Assembly (NCBI GenBank): GCA_035476855.1
Contig: DATILC010000330.1
Location: 1-19,546 of the forward strand
Reading direction: 5' to 3'
From: Solimonas_A sp035476855
GTDB lineage: Bacteria > Pseudomonadota > Gammaproteobacteria > Nevskiales > Nevskiaceae
DNA length: 19,546 nt
Both the position numbers and the translations under genes were made by a program. Position 1 is the first letter of the stretch; every line of letters starts with the position of its first letter. Of the stretch, positions 1 to 9,379 are shown in pieces. The notes beneath the pieces are model-generated. The model was not told where the DNA came from. It did no database searches and saw only the letters and a program-made list of their open reading frames with translations.

Positions 1-14
1 CCCTCACCCTCGAT

Positions 15-35
15 CCCTCTCCCGATGGGAGAGGG
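15..35. repeat. Intergenic hairpin repeat, CCCTCTCCC/GGGAGAGGG
   Basis: Two perfect 9-base arms (CCCTCTCCC and GGGAGAGGG) flank a GAT loop. The hairpin lies downstream of the minus-strand DUF3999 gene and could act as a transcription end for it, but no T-run follows on either strand. The preceding bases (CCCTCACCCT) and the arm sequence resemble short hairpin repeats scattered between genes in many Xanthomonadaceae genomes, recalled from general knowledge. The palindrome at 7019-7048 appears to be a relative. It is more likely a dispersed repeat than a dedicated terminator. Confidence 0.55.
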
Positions 36-98
36 AAGACCCGATGGTTCGCGGGTTTCTCACATACTTCGTGCCGCAGACTCTTCTGATTCAGTCCA

Positions 99-1484
99 CT
101 AGGCAGCAGGATCGTCCGGCGGCTGGCGCAGCCGCTTCATCAGCGACAAGGCCATCACCACCAGCGCCAGCGCGCCGAGGGCCAGCGTCACCCACAGGGC
201 AATCACTCGCATCGGCGTCGAGCGCGGCACCGGCTTCAGCATGCTGCTGCCGCCGAGCGTGATCACGCTGCCACGCGAGTAAGCCATGCCGGTCAGGCGC
301 TGCCGCTCCGCCGCATCGACGTCGGTCAGCAGGCTGCCGCAGGCCGGCGTCGACGCCGGGACACGGGCACTGCCGTAGGCCAGCGTATACGGCCCCTCGC
401 CCTGCGCCAGGAAGTTCAGCCGCCCCGGCAGGTAGGCCAGCTGCAGCTGTGGCTTCAGTCCACCGAGGGTTTCGGCACCTTCGAGGATCTGCAGCTGCCA
501 GTAGCGGTCGGTGGTCGGTTCGAAGCGGATCGGCAGCGCATCCGGCACGGCCGCCTCGACCTGTACCGAGGTGGCCTCGCCGCTCCAGCGCGGCTGCCAG
601 GCCTGGTCCTTGTCCGTCGGCGGCCGCGCGCGGCTGGCCAGCGCCACGCGCAGCGACATGTTGATCGAGGGCAGCTGCAGCCGCGCGTAGGAAACCGGCG
701 CCTGGCGACCGGCGTCGTAGCGCGCGACCGTGGCCGGCTCGGCAGCCAGCGGGACCGTGCTGAACTGCAGCGGCACCAGTGCCGGCGGCGGCACCCGCGC
801 CTCGGCCGTCGTGGCGAGGATCCGCAGTGGCGCACCCGGCTCCACACGCTGCAGGCGCAGGTAGGTGTAGCGCGCCGGCGGCAGTGGAATGCGCATGCGC
901 TCCAGCGTCTGCGCCTGCGGCCCGCTGCTGCGCAGCAGCGTGGTGCTCGCAACGACTTCGCGCCACTGGTCGAGATCCTCGCTGGCCTCGACCCGGACCC
1001 TGAGCTCGGAGGCGCCATCCGGACTTTCCCAGGCGACGCGGATGGCCAGCAGCGGCAGGTCCAGCGAGCGTACGTCGATCACATGCGCCACCGTCCGCGG
1101 TTGCGGTACGACAGCAGGGCTGCCATGGCTGATCTGCACCTCGGCGCCGTCGGCGGTCTGGACCTCGACATGCAGGTCACCTGCGTGCGCTGCCGCAGCC
1201 GCAGCCCGCAACGGGAATGCCGGCAGGGGCCTCTCGATCATCTCCGCCGCCGGTACGGCCATGCCGCAGAGCGCGTGCGGCACGGCGGTGCCCGCGGCAT
1301 TGAACACGCGCAGGTCGCCGAGATCGGGGCGCAGCACGCCGGCGTAGACCTCGTCCGGGATCTGCATTTCCTGCAGGGGCTTGCCGTCGCCGGCGTCGAG
1401 CTCGACGCCGTGGGCATAGTCGTTGCGCCCGGTGGCCAGCACGGCGCAGGGCAGCAGCAGCAGGGCGGCGAACGGCAGCTTCAT
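99..1484 (-). CDS. DUF3999 family protein, exported and C-terminally membrane-anchored
   Basis: A 461-residue protein. It starts with a signal peptide (MKLPFAALLLLPCAVLATG), has a long periplasmic part rich in beta-type sequence, and ends with one membrane helix near residues 428-447 followed by a short basic tail. The overall layout, and the position directly behind a DUF2339 gene, match the DUF3999 family, whose members are of unknown function and usually found next to DUF2339 genes. The start codon overlaps the stop of the DUF2339 gene in an ATGA, so the two are probably translationally coupled and may form an envelope complex. The family call rests on length, topology and context rather than a database match. 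Confidence 0.8.
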   Translation of the reverse strand: MKLPFAALLLLPCAVLATGRNDYAHGVELDAGDGKPLQEMQIPDEVYAGVLRPDLGDLRVFNAAGTAVPHALCGMAVPAAEMIERPLPAFPLRAAAAAAHAGDLHVEVQTADGAEVQISHGSPAVVPQPRTVAHVIDVRSLDLPLLAIRVAWESPDGASELRVRVEASEDLDQWREVVASTTLLRSSGPQAQTLERMRIPLPPARYTYLRLQRVEPGAPLRILATTAEARVPPPALVPLQFSTVPLAAEPATVARYDAGRQAPVSYARLQLPSINMSLRVALASRARPPTDKDQAWQPRWSGEATSVQVEAAVPDALPIRFEPTTDRYWQLQILEGAETLGGLKPQLQLAYLPGRLNFLAQGEGPYTLAYGSARVPASTPACGSLLTDVDAAERQRLTGMAYSRGSVITLGGSSMLKPVPRSTPMRVIALWVTLALGALALVVMALSLMKRLRQPPDDPAA

Positions 1485-4258
1485 GCGGCAGGCTCCGGCT
1501 TGTGGTCTTCTTCAATGGGCTGCGCCGCCGGCGGCAGCGGCGACAGGTAGCCGGTCAGCAGCAGCAGCGCACCCACTCCGAGGAAGGAGGCGATGCGCGC
1601 CAGCGTGCCGCTGCCGGAGAGATCGAGCAGGAACAGCTTGGCGACCACCACGGCCATCAGCGCAGCACCAAGCATCCAGGCCTTGCGCCAGGCGCGGCGC
1701 GTGGCCAGCAGCATCAGCGCCATGCCGAGCAGGCCCCAGAAGATCGACAGCGCCATCTGCACGAAGGTCGAGTGGACGATGCCGGGTGCATCCAGCGGCG
1801 TACCGTACAGATGATGCAGGGCGCGCAGCAGCGCTGCACTGATGGTCAGGAAGCCCAGCGCGGCGATGGCCGCCAGTGGCAGCCGCCGGTCCTGCCAGCC
1901 GATGCGCGCGCGCTGCTCCGCGGTCAGTGCCAGGACCCACTGCAGCAGCACCAGCAGGCCGATGCACAGCGACAGGTCCAGCGGATTCAGCAGTGGCAGG
2001 TAGGGCAGCCACACCGGGTCGCCATCACTGGCGAAGTTGATCACCAGGATCCAAAGGGCCAGCAGCAGCGCCAGCGGCAGCGCCACCCACAGGCGATAGG
2101 TCTGCTCATGCCGCGCCAGCGGCCAGGCCGGGCGCAGGCGCGACGCGGCACAGAGCGCCAGCAGCGCCGCCGGTGCCATGCCCCAGGGCAGCTGGTTCCA
2201 GACGCCGGGCACGGTGTCGGTCAGCTGCCAGTGGACTTCCCAGGCCAGCAGCAGCACCAGCGACCAGGCCGCCGACGCGTGCAGCAGCGGTGTCGCCGCA
2301 GCCAGGCCCTCGTCCGGCTCGCGGTCGAGCCGGTGCAGCAGCGCCCAGGCGATCAGCAGCAGCGGCGGCCAGCCCAGACCGCCAGCCTGCGCCAGCGGAT
2401 GCAGCTGCGCCGTCATGCTGAGGCCGACGAGGAAGGCCAGCGGCAGCAGCAGCAGGGCAATGCGGCGCAGCAGCAGCCAGCCGCTGCGCCGGCCGATGCC
2501 ATGCAGCACCAGCAGGCTCAACGCGAGGAAGCCGAGGCCGTAGCCGATGGCGTAGTCCTGCGGCGCATGGCGATCGAGTTCGGCGAGGCCACCGAGGAAC
2601 CACCAGATGCAGCCCCAGATCGCGGCCAGCAGCGGCAGTTCCTTCTCGTAGCGCGTCAGGCCGTCGGCGTAACGCTGCGCCCACCAGCCGCTGAGCAGTG
2701 CGGAGATCGCCAGCGCGGCGCTGGCCAGCCAGGCGCCGTTGAGGAACAGCAATTCGCCTTCCAGCTGGTGGTACTGCCCGAGGTAGCGCGCCGCGGCGGC
2801 GAGCTGCAGCAGGATCGAGAAGGCGCGCGCCAGCGGTCGCTGCTGGCGCAAGCCCAGCCACATCAGGCCGGCGCCCTCGACCGCCCACATCAGCGCGGTG
2901 GCACGCTCGTCGAAGGCCAGCGGCACGGCGAGGCTGGCGAAGATCACGCCCAGCGCGGCGAAGGCCTCGGCCAGCAGGCGCAGGCTGTCGCGGCCGCTGC
3001 GGAACAGCACCCAGGCCAGTGCGACGTAGAAGCCGCCGAAGGCCAGCGAACTCCAGGCCATGCCGTACTCGACCTCGCGGATCAGCGAGGCATGGATGGT
3101 GGCCGCGATCACCGGCAGGCCGAACACCAGCGAACCGGAGACATAGCCCTTCAGCTTCGGCGGCTGGCGCAGCGCGAACAGCACCGACACCGCCACGTAC
3201 ATCAGCCAGAACAGCAGCAGGAAGAAATCGGCACTGGCGAGGTCGCCCGGCTGGTAGGAGGTGGCGCGCCACAGCCCGGTGATGCCGAAGGTGAAGACGA
3301 AGCCGACCAGGTTGAGCAAGCGCCAGGCGCGGAACCAGGCGACGGTGAACACGCCGAGGTTCAGCACCGTGTAGTAAGTGAACAGCGCGACATGGCTGCC
3401 ACCGCCGGTCGACAGCAGCACCGGTGCCAGGAAGCCGCCGGCAAAGCCGATGACTGCCAGCGACAGCGATTCCTGCGCCACTGCCAGCAAGGCCGAGGCC
3501 AGCGCCACCGCGATCATCAGGCCCAGCGCCAGGCTCGGCGGCAGCAGGTGGTAAAGCCGGGTCGCGGCGAACACGGTGAGATAGAAACCGGCGACACCAC
3601 CGCCCTGCAGGATCTGCGCATACACCGCGCGGCTCTCGCGCAGGCGCCAGCCGGTGACCAGCAGCGCGATCGCACCGGCGGCCAGTGCGGCCAGGCGCAA
3701 CTCGATCGGGAACATGCTGTTCTCGGCGGCATAGCGCGCCAGGAACGCACCGCCGAGGAACAGGATGAGGATGCCGACGCGCGCCAGCGGATTGCCGCCA
3801 CGCAGCCAGTCCATGCCGCGGTCGATCCAGGGTTGCAGCAGCGAGGGCTTTGGCTCGATGACCTGAGTCGTTGCCGCCCAGTCGATGGGCTCGGCCGCTG
3901 CGGGGGCTGGCGGCGGAGGCGGTACGGACACTGGCCGCACGGGCGCTGGCGCCTCCGCCACGACAGGCGCGACAGGCGCGACAGGCGTCTCGACGGCGGC
4001 CGGCCGGGGTGGCGGTGTTGCCGCCACGGGCCTGGCCGCGGTGGTCCGCGATTCCAGCAGCTGCTCCAGCCAGGCCAGGCGCAGCTGCAGCGCATCGATC
4101 CGCTGGCTCGCAGCGCTGAGCCGCGCGAACAGGAAGCCGAAGGCCGCGCCGACCAGGAAGCCGGCCTCGAAGTGCAGCAGCGCGGCACCCATGGCTGCGC
4201 CGACGACCGTCAGGATCCAGGTGAGCGCGGACGAAGGCCGCGGCGTGTCCTGTTGCAT
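1481..4258 (-). CDS. DUF2339 family polytopic membrane protein
   Basis: A 925-residue protein. A hydrophobic N-terminus with a short helical stretch (about residues 45-70) is followed by a Pro/Ala/Val-rich linker at about residues 75-125. From residue 150 to the C-terminus there are more than 20 membrane helices in an almost unbroken series. Size, architecture and the DUF3999 partner downstream match DUF2339 proteins. The family has no established biochemical role; an envelope function is inferred from location only. The start at 4258 is the first ATG and has only a G-rich, weak ribosome-binding region before it. The gene diverges from the epimerase gene across about 120 bases. A very long antisense open frame across it is a product of high-GC codon bias. 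Confidence 0.88.
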   Translation of the reverse strand: MQQDTPRPSSALTWILTVVGAAMGAALLHFEAGFLVGAAFGFLFARLSAASQRIDALQLRLAWLEQLLESRTTAARPVAATPPPRPAAVETPVAPVAPVVAEAPAPVRPVSVPPPPPAPAAAEPIDWAATTQVIEPKPSLLQPWIDRGMDWLRGGNPLARVGILILFLGGAFLARYAAENSMFPIELRLAALAAGAIALLVTGWRLRESRAVYAQILQGGGVAGFYLTVFAATRLYHLLPPSLALGLMIAVALASALLAVAQESLSLAVIGFAGGFLAPVLLSTGGGSHVALFTYYTVLNLGVFTVAWFRAWRLLNLVGFVFTFGITGLWRATSYQPGDLASADFFLLLFWLMYVAVSVLFALRQPPKLKGYVSGSLVFGLPVIAATIHASLIREVEYGMAWSSLAFGGFYVALAWVLFRSGRDSLRLLAEAFAALGVIFASLAVPLAFDERATALMWAVEGAGLMWLGLRQQRPLARAFSILLQLAAAARYLGQYHQLEGELLFLNGAWLASAALAISALLSGWWAQRYADGLTRYEKELPLLAAIWGCIWWFLGGLAELDRHAPQDYAIGYGLGFLALSLLVLHGIGRRSGWLLLRRIALLLLPLAFLVGLSMTAQLHPLAQAGGLGWPPLLLIAWALLHRLDREPDEGLAAATPLLHASAAWSLVLLLAWEVHWQLTDTVPGVWNQLPWGMAPAALLALCAASRLRPAWPLARHEQTYRLWVALPLALLLALWILVINFASDGDPVWLPYLPLLNPLDLSLCIGLLVLLQWVLALTAEQRARIGWQDRRLPLAAIAALGFLTISAALLRALHHLYGTPLDAPGIVHSTFVQMALSIFWGLLGMALMLLATRRAWRKAWMLGAALMAVVVAKLFLLDLSGSGTLARIASFLGVGALLLLTGYLSPLPPAAQPIEEDHKPEPAA
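3961..3987. repeat. Triple 9-base tandem repeat inside the DUF2339 linker
   Basis: The nonamer CGACAGGCG occurs three times in direct succession. On the coding (minus) strand it gives the repeated Ala-Pro-Val units of the Pro/Ala/Val-rich linker. The unit is in-frame (9 bases = 3 codons), so copy-number change would lengthen or shorten the linker without a frameshift. Confidence 0.8.
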
Positions 4259-4380
4259 CGTTAGCTGCCCCCAAGCTGCTTGCGCCGATGGCCGAGTATC
4301 GATGAAGCGCCGCCGTCATGCACCCCGGTGCAGGCGGCGCCGGACTGGCGCATCCTTCGCCGAACCATCAGGGGAGATCC

Positions 4381-5364
4381 ATGCGCATCGCCATCATCGG
4401 CGCCACCGGCATGCTCGGCCAGCACGCGGCACGTGCCGCGCTCGACGCCGGCCACGAGCTGCTGCTCACCTACCGCAGCGAGAAATCGCTGTCCCGCCTG
4501 CAGGGCCTGCGCTTCGATCGCACCCAGGCCGACCTCGACGATCGCGCTGCGCTGACCCGCGCCCTGCAGGGCGTCGACGGCGTGATCAATGCCGCGGCCT
4601 ACTACCCGACAGTGCCGCGTCCCTGGCGCGAAGAAGTGGCCACCGCCCGCGCGCAAATGGAGAACTTCTACGCCGCCGCCGAGGCCGCCAAGGTCGGCCG
4701 CATCCTCTACCTTGGCGGCGCCATCGCGCTGCCCAAGCGCAGCGACGGCCGGCCCGCCGACGGCAGCGAGCGCTATGTCGGCGAGCCCGCCAACCGCAAT
4801 GCCTACGTGCAGGTGAAATGGGCGATGGACGAGCTGTCGCTGCAGAAGGCCTCGGCCGGGCTGCCGGTGCTGATCGGCATTCCGTCGATGACCTTCGGCG
4901 AGTACGACTGGGGCCCGTCGACCGGGCAGTTCATCACCGGCATCGCCAGCGGCCAGCTGAAGAAATACGTGCGCGGCAACCGCAACGTGGTCTACGCCGG
5001 CGATGCCGGGCGCGGCCTGATCCTCGCGCTGGAACGCGGCACGCCGGGACGGCGCTACCTGCTGACCGGCGTCAACACGGACATGGACACGGTCACCGCC
5101 ACCATCGCGCGCATCGCCGGCATGCCGGCACCGACGCCGGCACCGCTGGCCGTGGCCAGCACCGTCAGCCGCCTGCAGAACTGGCGCTACCGTGTCTTCG
5201 GCGGCGCATTGCCGACCATCCCCGAAACCGCGATCGCAGTGATGTCGGCGGGGCAACACCTCGACGGCAGCGCCGCACAGGCCCTCGGCTACGAATCGCG
5301 CGTGGGGCTGGAGGAGGCGGTGACCCGGGCCCTGCACTGGTTCAGGGCCCAGCGGATGTGCTGA
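4381..5364 (+). CDS. NAD(P)-dependent epimerase/reductase (extended SDR)
   Basis: A 327-residue Rossmann-fold protein. The dinucleotide-binding motif GATGMLG lies at residues 7-13 after a short beta strand, and the catalytic YxxxK is at Y142/K146 (AYVQVKWAMDE). Length and motifs fit the extended short-chain dehydrogenase/reductase family, which includes dihydroflavonol-4-reductase-like and sugar epimerase enzymes; the substrate cannot be read from the sequence. The frame is open further upstream to 4318, but the ATG at 4381 is preferred because AGGGGAGA lies just before it and the Rossmann motif then starts at the usual distance from the N-terminus. The next gene begins 57 bases downstream on the same strand. 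Confidence 0.85.
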   Translation: MRIAIIGATGMLGQHAARAALDAGHELLLTYRSEKSLSRLQGLRFDRTQADLDDRAALTRALQGVDGVINAAAYYPTVPRPWREEVATARAQMENFYAAAEAAKVGRILYLGGAIALPKRSDGRPADGSERYVGEPANRNAYVQVKWAMDELSLQKASAGLPVLIGIPSMTFGEYDWGPSTGQFITGIASGQLKKYVRGNRNVVYAGDAGRGLILALERGTPGRRYLLTGVNTDMDTVTATIARIAGMPAPTPAPLAVASTVSRLQNWRYRVFGGALPTIPETAIAVMSAGQHLDGSAAQALGYESRVGLEEAVTRALHWFRAQRMC

Positions 5365-5421
5365 ACCCTGCGCCCGCGCGCGCGGTCTGAGGAAGGTCAT
5401 GGGCCATGGAAAGGGCTTGGA

Positions 5422-5634
5422 ATGAAATTCCTGCATCTCCTCGGCACGATCCTGCTTGCCGGCGTGTCCTTCGCGGCCGGCAGCAGCTTCGAGACCTCGG
5501 GGCACTGGACACCTGCCGCCAGCTTCGGGATGGGCATGGTGCTGGGTGCACTGCTGCTGGCACTGGCCCTTTCGCTATGGCCGTCGGCGTCGCGTGGCAA
5601 CGGCGGCAACGTTCCGCTGCTGCGCTCGCGCTGA
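5422..5634 (+). CDS. Small membrane protein, unknown
   Basis: A 70-residue protein with a hydrophobic N-terminal segment (about residues 4-20), a short polar stretch, a second membrane helix (about 34-54) and a polar, positively charged tail ending in LLRSR. AAGGG lies 6 bases before the ATG. It sits between the epimerase gene and another small membrane protein on the same strand. No family is recognised. It is likely to be real because of its clear two-helix pattern and plausible ribosome-binding site, but small high-GC frames are risky. Confidence 0.55.
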   Translation: MKFLHLLGTILLAGVSFAAGSSFETSGHWTPAASFGMGMVLGALLLALALSLWPSASRGNGGNVPLLRSR

Positions 5635-5715
5635 AGACTTTCGCGGCGAGCACTGCCTGAACCCGACGCGGGCTGACATACTGCGGCAGGGAATTCTCGT
5701 CGGGGGACAGGGTCA

Positions 5716-6123
5716 GTGGATTATCTCGTGGGCTTGGTGCTCGCCATCATCGTGGCGGCTTCCGCATCCTTCATCGGCTTCGATCGCGATCGCGCCTTCT
5801 ACCCGACGATCATGATCGTCATCGCGTCCTACTACGCGCTGTTCGCGATGATCGGCGGCTCTATGACGGCGCTGGCGATCGAAGCCGCCGTCGCCCTCGC
5901 CTTCCTTGGCCTGGCAGTTGCCGGCTTCAAGTTCAGCCTGTGGTTCGTCGTCATCGCGCTGGCCGCGCACGGCGTGTTCGACTTCTTCCACCACCAGTTC
6001 ATCGACAACCCCGGCGTGCCGTCCTGGTGGGGGCCGTTCTGCCTGGGCTATGACGTCGCTGCCGCCGGCTACCTGGCCTGGCTGCTGCAGCGCCGGCGCG
6101 GCCCGAGGCTGATGTCGCGCTGA
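5716..6123 (+). CDS. Small 4-TM membrane protein (DUF6010-like)
   Basis: A 135-residue protein with a GTG start preceded by GGGGGACAGGG. Four hydrophobic segments lie at about residues 3-20, 29-50, 52-85 (possibly a long or paired helix) and 104-123. Conserved-looking features are the FYPTIMIVIASYYALFA stretch and a His-rich FFHHQF segment between helices, a possible metal- or cofactor-binding place. The pattern resembles DUF6010-type membrane proteins from memory, but this was not verified. It ends about 100 bases before the DJ-1/PfpI gene and may share its transcript with the small membrane gene upstream. Confidence 0.7.
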   Translation: MDYLVGLVLAIIVAASASFIGFDRDRAFYPTIMIVIASYYALFAMIGGSMTALAIEAAVALAFLGLAVAGFKFSLWFVVIALAAHGVFDFFHHQFIDNPGVPSWWGPFCLGYDVAAAGYLAWLLQRRRGPRLMSR

Positions 6124-6226
6124 GCCAAGGCTGGCACGAAATGTCCATGCCAGGCCTCCGGCGAGACAATGCACGGCACCGGCGTCGCGGCCATCATGGC
6201 GCACCTTTCGCCAAGTGCCCGCCGCC

Positions 6227-6979
6227 ATGACCGTCCTCTGCATCCTGCCGTCCTCGGACTACGATCCCACCGAAGCCGCCACCAGCTGGCATGCGCTGAC
6301 CGCGGCCGGCCACGAGGTCCGCTTCGCCACGCCGGATGGCCAGCCTGCGCATGCCGACCGCCGCCTCACGGATACAGGTTTCGGCGTACTGAACTCCACC
6401 CTGATGACGCGCCAGCCGGACCTCGCGCTGTACCGCGCGATGAGCAGCTCACCCGCCTTCGCCGCGCCGCTGGCCTATGCCGCGGTCGATCCCGCGCAGT
6501 TCCGCGCGCTGCTGATCCCCGGCGGCCACGCCGCCGGCATGCGCTCGATGCTGGACTCCGAGGACGCGCGCAGGATCTGCCGCCACTTCTTCACCGCCGA
6601 CAAGCCGGTCGCCGCGGTCTGCCACGGCGTACTGCTGCCGGCCCGTACCCTCGACCCCGCCACTGGCCGCTCGGTGCTGCACGGCCGCCGCACCACCGCA
6701 CTGCCGGCGACGATGGAACTCGGCGCCTGGGCCATGACCGCCGCCTGGCTGGGCCGCTACTACCGCACCTATCCGCAGACCGTGCAGGCCGAGGTCAAGG
6801 CCGCGCTGGCAAAGCCGGGTGACTTCGACGCGGGCCCGCTGTTCCCGATGCGCGACAGCGCAGAGAACCACCGCGCGGGTTTCATCGTGCGCGACGGCCG
6901 CTATCTGTCAGCGCGCTGGCCGGGGGATTGCCACCGGTTTGCCGGGGCGTTCGTGGAGATGCTCAAGGAAGCGGCGTAA
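6227..6979 (+). CDS. DJ-1/PfpI family protein (class I glutamine amidotransferase-like)
   Basis: A 250-residue protein with the DJ-1/PfpI fold signature. The strand-turn LLIPGGHAAGM (about residues 95-105) is followed by the nucleophile elbow AVCHGVLL, with C132 and adjacent H133. The family includes glyoxalase III/deglycase-type and chaperone-like enzymes such as Hsp31; the exact activity here is open. A GTG at 6215 would add four residues, but the ATG at 6227 places the first beta strand (TVLCILPS) at the expected N-terminus. Ribosome-binding sequence is weak for either start. The last 79 bases overlap the extended 3' end of the convergent hydrolase gene. Confidence 0.82.
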   Translation: MTVLCILPSSDYDPTEAATSWHALTAAGHEVRFATPDGQPAHADRRLTDTGFGVLNSTLMTRQPDLALYRAMSSSPAFAAPLAYAAVDPAQFRALLIPGGHAAGMRSMLDSEDARRICRHFFTADKPVAAVCHGVLLPARTLDPATGRSVLHGRRTTALPATMELGAWAMTAAWLGRYYRTYPQTVQAEVKAALAKPGDFDAGPLFPMRDSAENHRAGFIVRDGRYLSARWPGDCHRFAGAFVEMLKEAA

Positions 6980-7851
6980 CGCCTGCGCTCCAGCTTCCGC
7001 GCGTGCGCTGATTCTTTGCTCCCTATCCCCGCGCGCGGGGATAGGGAGAACAGCGCCAGGCATTCGAGTAGGCGTTCGACCAGCGTCCCCGGCTGCGAAA
7101 AGAACGGCGAGTGCCCGGAATCGATCGACAGCACACGGTCGCAGGGATGCTCGCCGTGCATCTTCCTTTGCAGCGACGGAGTGACCGCACGGTCCTGCAG
7201 GCATTCGACGTAGACCTTCGGCACACTGCCGTAGCGCGACGCACTCAGGCGCAGCGGCGTGAAGCCAGCCCAGTTCGGCTCCGCCTCCAGCAGCACGTTG
7301 GCCAGCGCGGTGATCTCGTCACCGCAGTCGTGGTACAGCGCTTCACGGTAGACCGAGCGCTTCAACCGATGCTGCTGCAGGCTTTGCGGCAGCAGCAGCG
7401 CGCACAGCCGCTGCAGGGCCACGCTGCGAAACAGCGAGACCAGCAATGGCAGCAGCCGACGATCGAGCGACGTCTCGACGTTCTGCACCACCAGTGAGTC
7501 GGAATCCTGCAGCGCGTACTCCATCATCGAGCGACCGTCCGGCACCAGGTAGGCCGCGAGGTAGACAAGCCCGGCGATGCGGTCGGGCCGCTGCTCCGCG
7601 GCCTGCGAGATCACGATGCCGTTGCGGCTGTGCGCGACCAGCACCACCGGCTGCGGCTGCGCGTCGATGCATTGCAACAGCGCGTCGACGCAGCGCGCCA
7701 GCGTCACTTGCCGCGTCGGCGTGCGGTCGCGGCCATGGCCCGGCAGGTCGGGAGCGATCGCACGATGGCCCAGCTGTTCGAGCAGCGGGATGACGCGATG
7801 CCAGTTCCAGGCGGCGTGGAAGGAACCGTGCAGCAGGATGAAGGTGGCCAT
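6901..7851 (-). CDS. Alpha/beta-fold hydrolase (EstC/methylesterase-like), C-terminally extended
   Basis: A 316-residue open frame. The N-terminus gives the oxyanion strand-loop FILLHGSFHAAW (residues 4-15), then the nucleophile elbow VAHSRNG with S75. A late Asp in ECLQDRAVTP and a His in SGHSPFFSQP complete a plausible triad. This pattern resembles the plant methylesterase/EstC group of small esterases, typically 230-270 residues. The natural C-terminal helix ends near residue 267; after that the frame runs into a 30-bp palindrome (codons for LSPRAGIG) and continues for about 40 low-quality residues into the convergent DJ-1 gene. The last ~48 residues are therefore probably an accidental extension caused by repeat insertion. 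The start follows only a weak ribosome-binding region. Confidence 0.82.
   Translation of the reverse strand: MATFILLHGSFHAAWNWHRVIPLLEQLGHRAIAPDLPGHGRDRTPTRQVTLARCVDALLQCIDAQPQPVVLVAHSRNGIVISQAAEQRPDRIAGLVYLAAYLVPDGRSMMEYALQDSDSLVVQNVETSLDRRLLPLLVSLFRSVALQRLCALLLPQSLQQHRLKRSVYREALYHDCGDEITALANVLLEAEPNWAGFTPLRLSASRYGSVPKVYVECLQDRAVTPSLQRKMHGEHPCDRVLSIDSGHSPFFSQPGTLVERLLECLALFSLSPRAGIGSKESAHARKLERRRYAASLSISTNAPANRWQSPGQRADR
7019..7048. repeat. 30-bp perfect palindrome within the hydrolase 3' end
   Basis: The half-site CTCCCTATCCCCGCG is followed immediately by its exact complement, with no mismatch in 30 bases. It lies between the end of the DJ-1 gene and the core of the convergent hydrolase, where a bidirectional terminator would be useful, although no T-tract flanks it. 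Its form (CCCTATCCCC/GGGGATAGGG) resembles the hairpin at 15-35 and looks like a member of a dispersed intergenic repeat family. Confidence 0.75.
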
Positions 7852-7949
7852 GGGCGGAGCGCTCTGCGGGGAGGAGGCCGCCAGTATCGAAGAGCACTCT
7901 GGGCCGGAATATCCGTTTCTTGCGGATGCATCGGCCCGTCACCAACCCG

Positions 7950-8386
<437 letters not shown>

Positions 8387-8390
<4 letters not shown>

Positions 8391-9379
8391 CGGTGGTGCT
8401 CCAGGGCTTTGAGTCCCGCGGCGCGGCCGCGGATACGGTAGTAGGTCTTGCCACAGGCATTCTGCTGGTGCCAGTAGGCGCGCAGGAACAGCGGCAGTTC
8501 GGGAATCCAGAAGCGCTCCTCCAGCGGCTGGACCGGCGGGCGCGCGCCCAGCTCGATGTCCGCGACGACGATCCCCGGGCCTTCCTGCTGGTGGCGCTGC
8601 GCCAGTACATGGCCTTCGGCATCGACAATCTGCGTGCTGCCGACGAAGCCGGTGTCGTAGGGGACCGTGGCCGGCAGTCCGGGTATCAGCATGAAGCCGG
8701 TGCGGAAATGTCCGCAGTGCGAGGCCTGCAGCACCGGCGCACCGAGACGGCGCGCGAACTCCGAGGGCGCGTTCTCGGAGAGGTAGCGGTTGTACTGGCC
8801 CAGTGCGGCGAGGCCCCGCGTCACCGGCGCGCCCCAGTTCGAAGGCAGGGTCCACCAGTGCGTACCGGTGATCGCGACGCCGACCCGGCCGCGCAGGCGT
8901 CGCACCGTAGCACTGCGGATCAGCTCCCAGCAGACCGCGGCCCCGACTCCGCCCAGCGCGGTGTCGAAAACACCATCGTCATGGCCCGGCCCGTAGTAGG
9001 CGTTCTCCCACATCGTCGGCAGGTCCTTGTCGTGCAGGTGCACGCGGCCGTCCGGCTCGACGAAGTGGTAGCGGTTGTAGATCTGGCCGCCCTCGGCGAT
9101 CAGCATCGAGCCGCCGAGCCAGCACTGGTGGCGTGCCGCGAGTCGCCGGAACAGCGCCAGCGCCGGATTGTCCGGCGGCAACACCGCGGCATGCGTCCGC
9201 ACATCGAAGGGCAGGCGCGAGGTGCAGAACTCCGGCACCGCGATCAGCCGCGCACCGGCCGCCGCCGCCTCGTCGACCAACCGCTCGATGCGCTCGAGGT
9301 TGACGGCGACGTCGCCCACCTCCGCCTCAAGCTGCACCGCCGCCGCGCGGATGCGCTGCGCTTGCTGTGGCCCGCTCAT
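8387..9379 (-). CDS. Carbon-nitrogen hydrolase (nitrilase superfamily)
   Basis: A 330-residue protein with the full catalytic Glu-Lys-Cys set of the nitrilase superfamily: E50 in AVPEF, K118 in HDKDLPTMWE, and the nucleophile C150 in AAVCWELIR. The CWE sequence following the Cys is of the type seen in nitrilases, but aliphatic amidases and related branches cannot be excluded. It would cleave a non-peptide C-N bond in the cytoplasm; the substrate is unknown. The ATG at 9379 has a strong AGGAGAGGAG before it. It lies 59 bases after an AraC-type regulator on the same strand and is coupled to the 4-TM gene downstream, so the three probably form one functional unit. Confidence 0.9.

Noticed and set aside
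1502..4264. A 920-codon plus-strand open frame antisense to the DUF2339 gene, rich in Q, R, G and H
   Set aside because: Its composition is that of a mirror frame of a GC-rich, Leu/Ala-rich membrane protein gene. It has no domain, no hydrophobic core pattern and no ribosome-binding site; the minus-strand frame gives a coherent membrane protein.
2106..4319. A second long minus-strand frame (737 codons) within the DUF2339 gene
   Set aside because: It has the Arg/Ala/Gly/Pro-rich composition of an out-of-phase reading of the same gene.
4261..5505. A 414-codon minus-strand frame opposite the epimerase gene
   Set aside because: The plus-strand frame has the Rossmann motif and YxxxK; the antisense frame is His/Gly/Ala-rich shadow sequence.
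7019..7048. The 30-bp palindrome as a standard Rho-independent terminator
   Set aside because: Neither side is followed by a T-rich run, and it lies inside an open coding frame; a dispersed repeat fits better.
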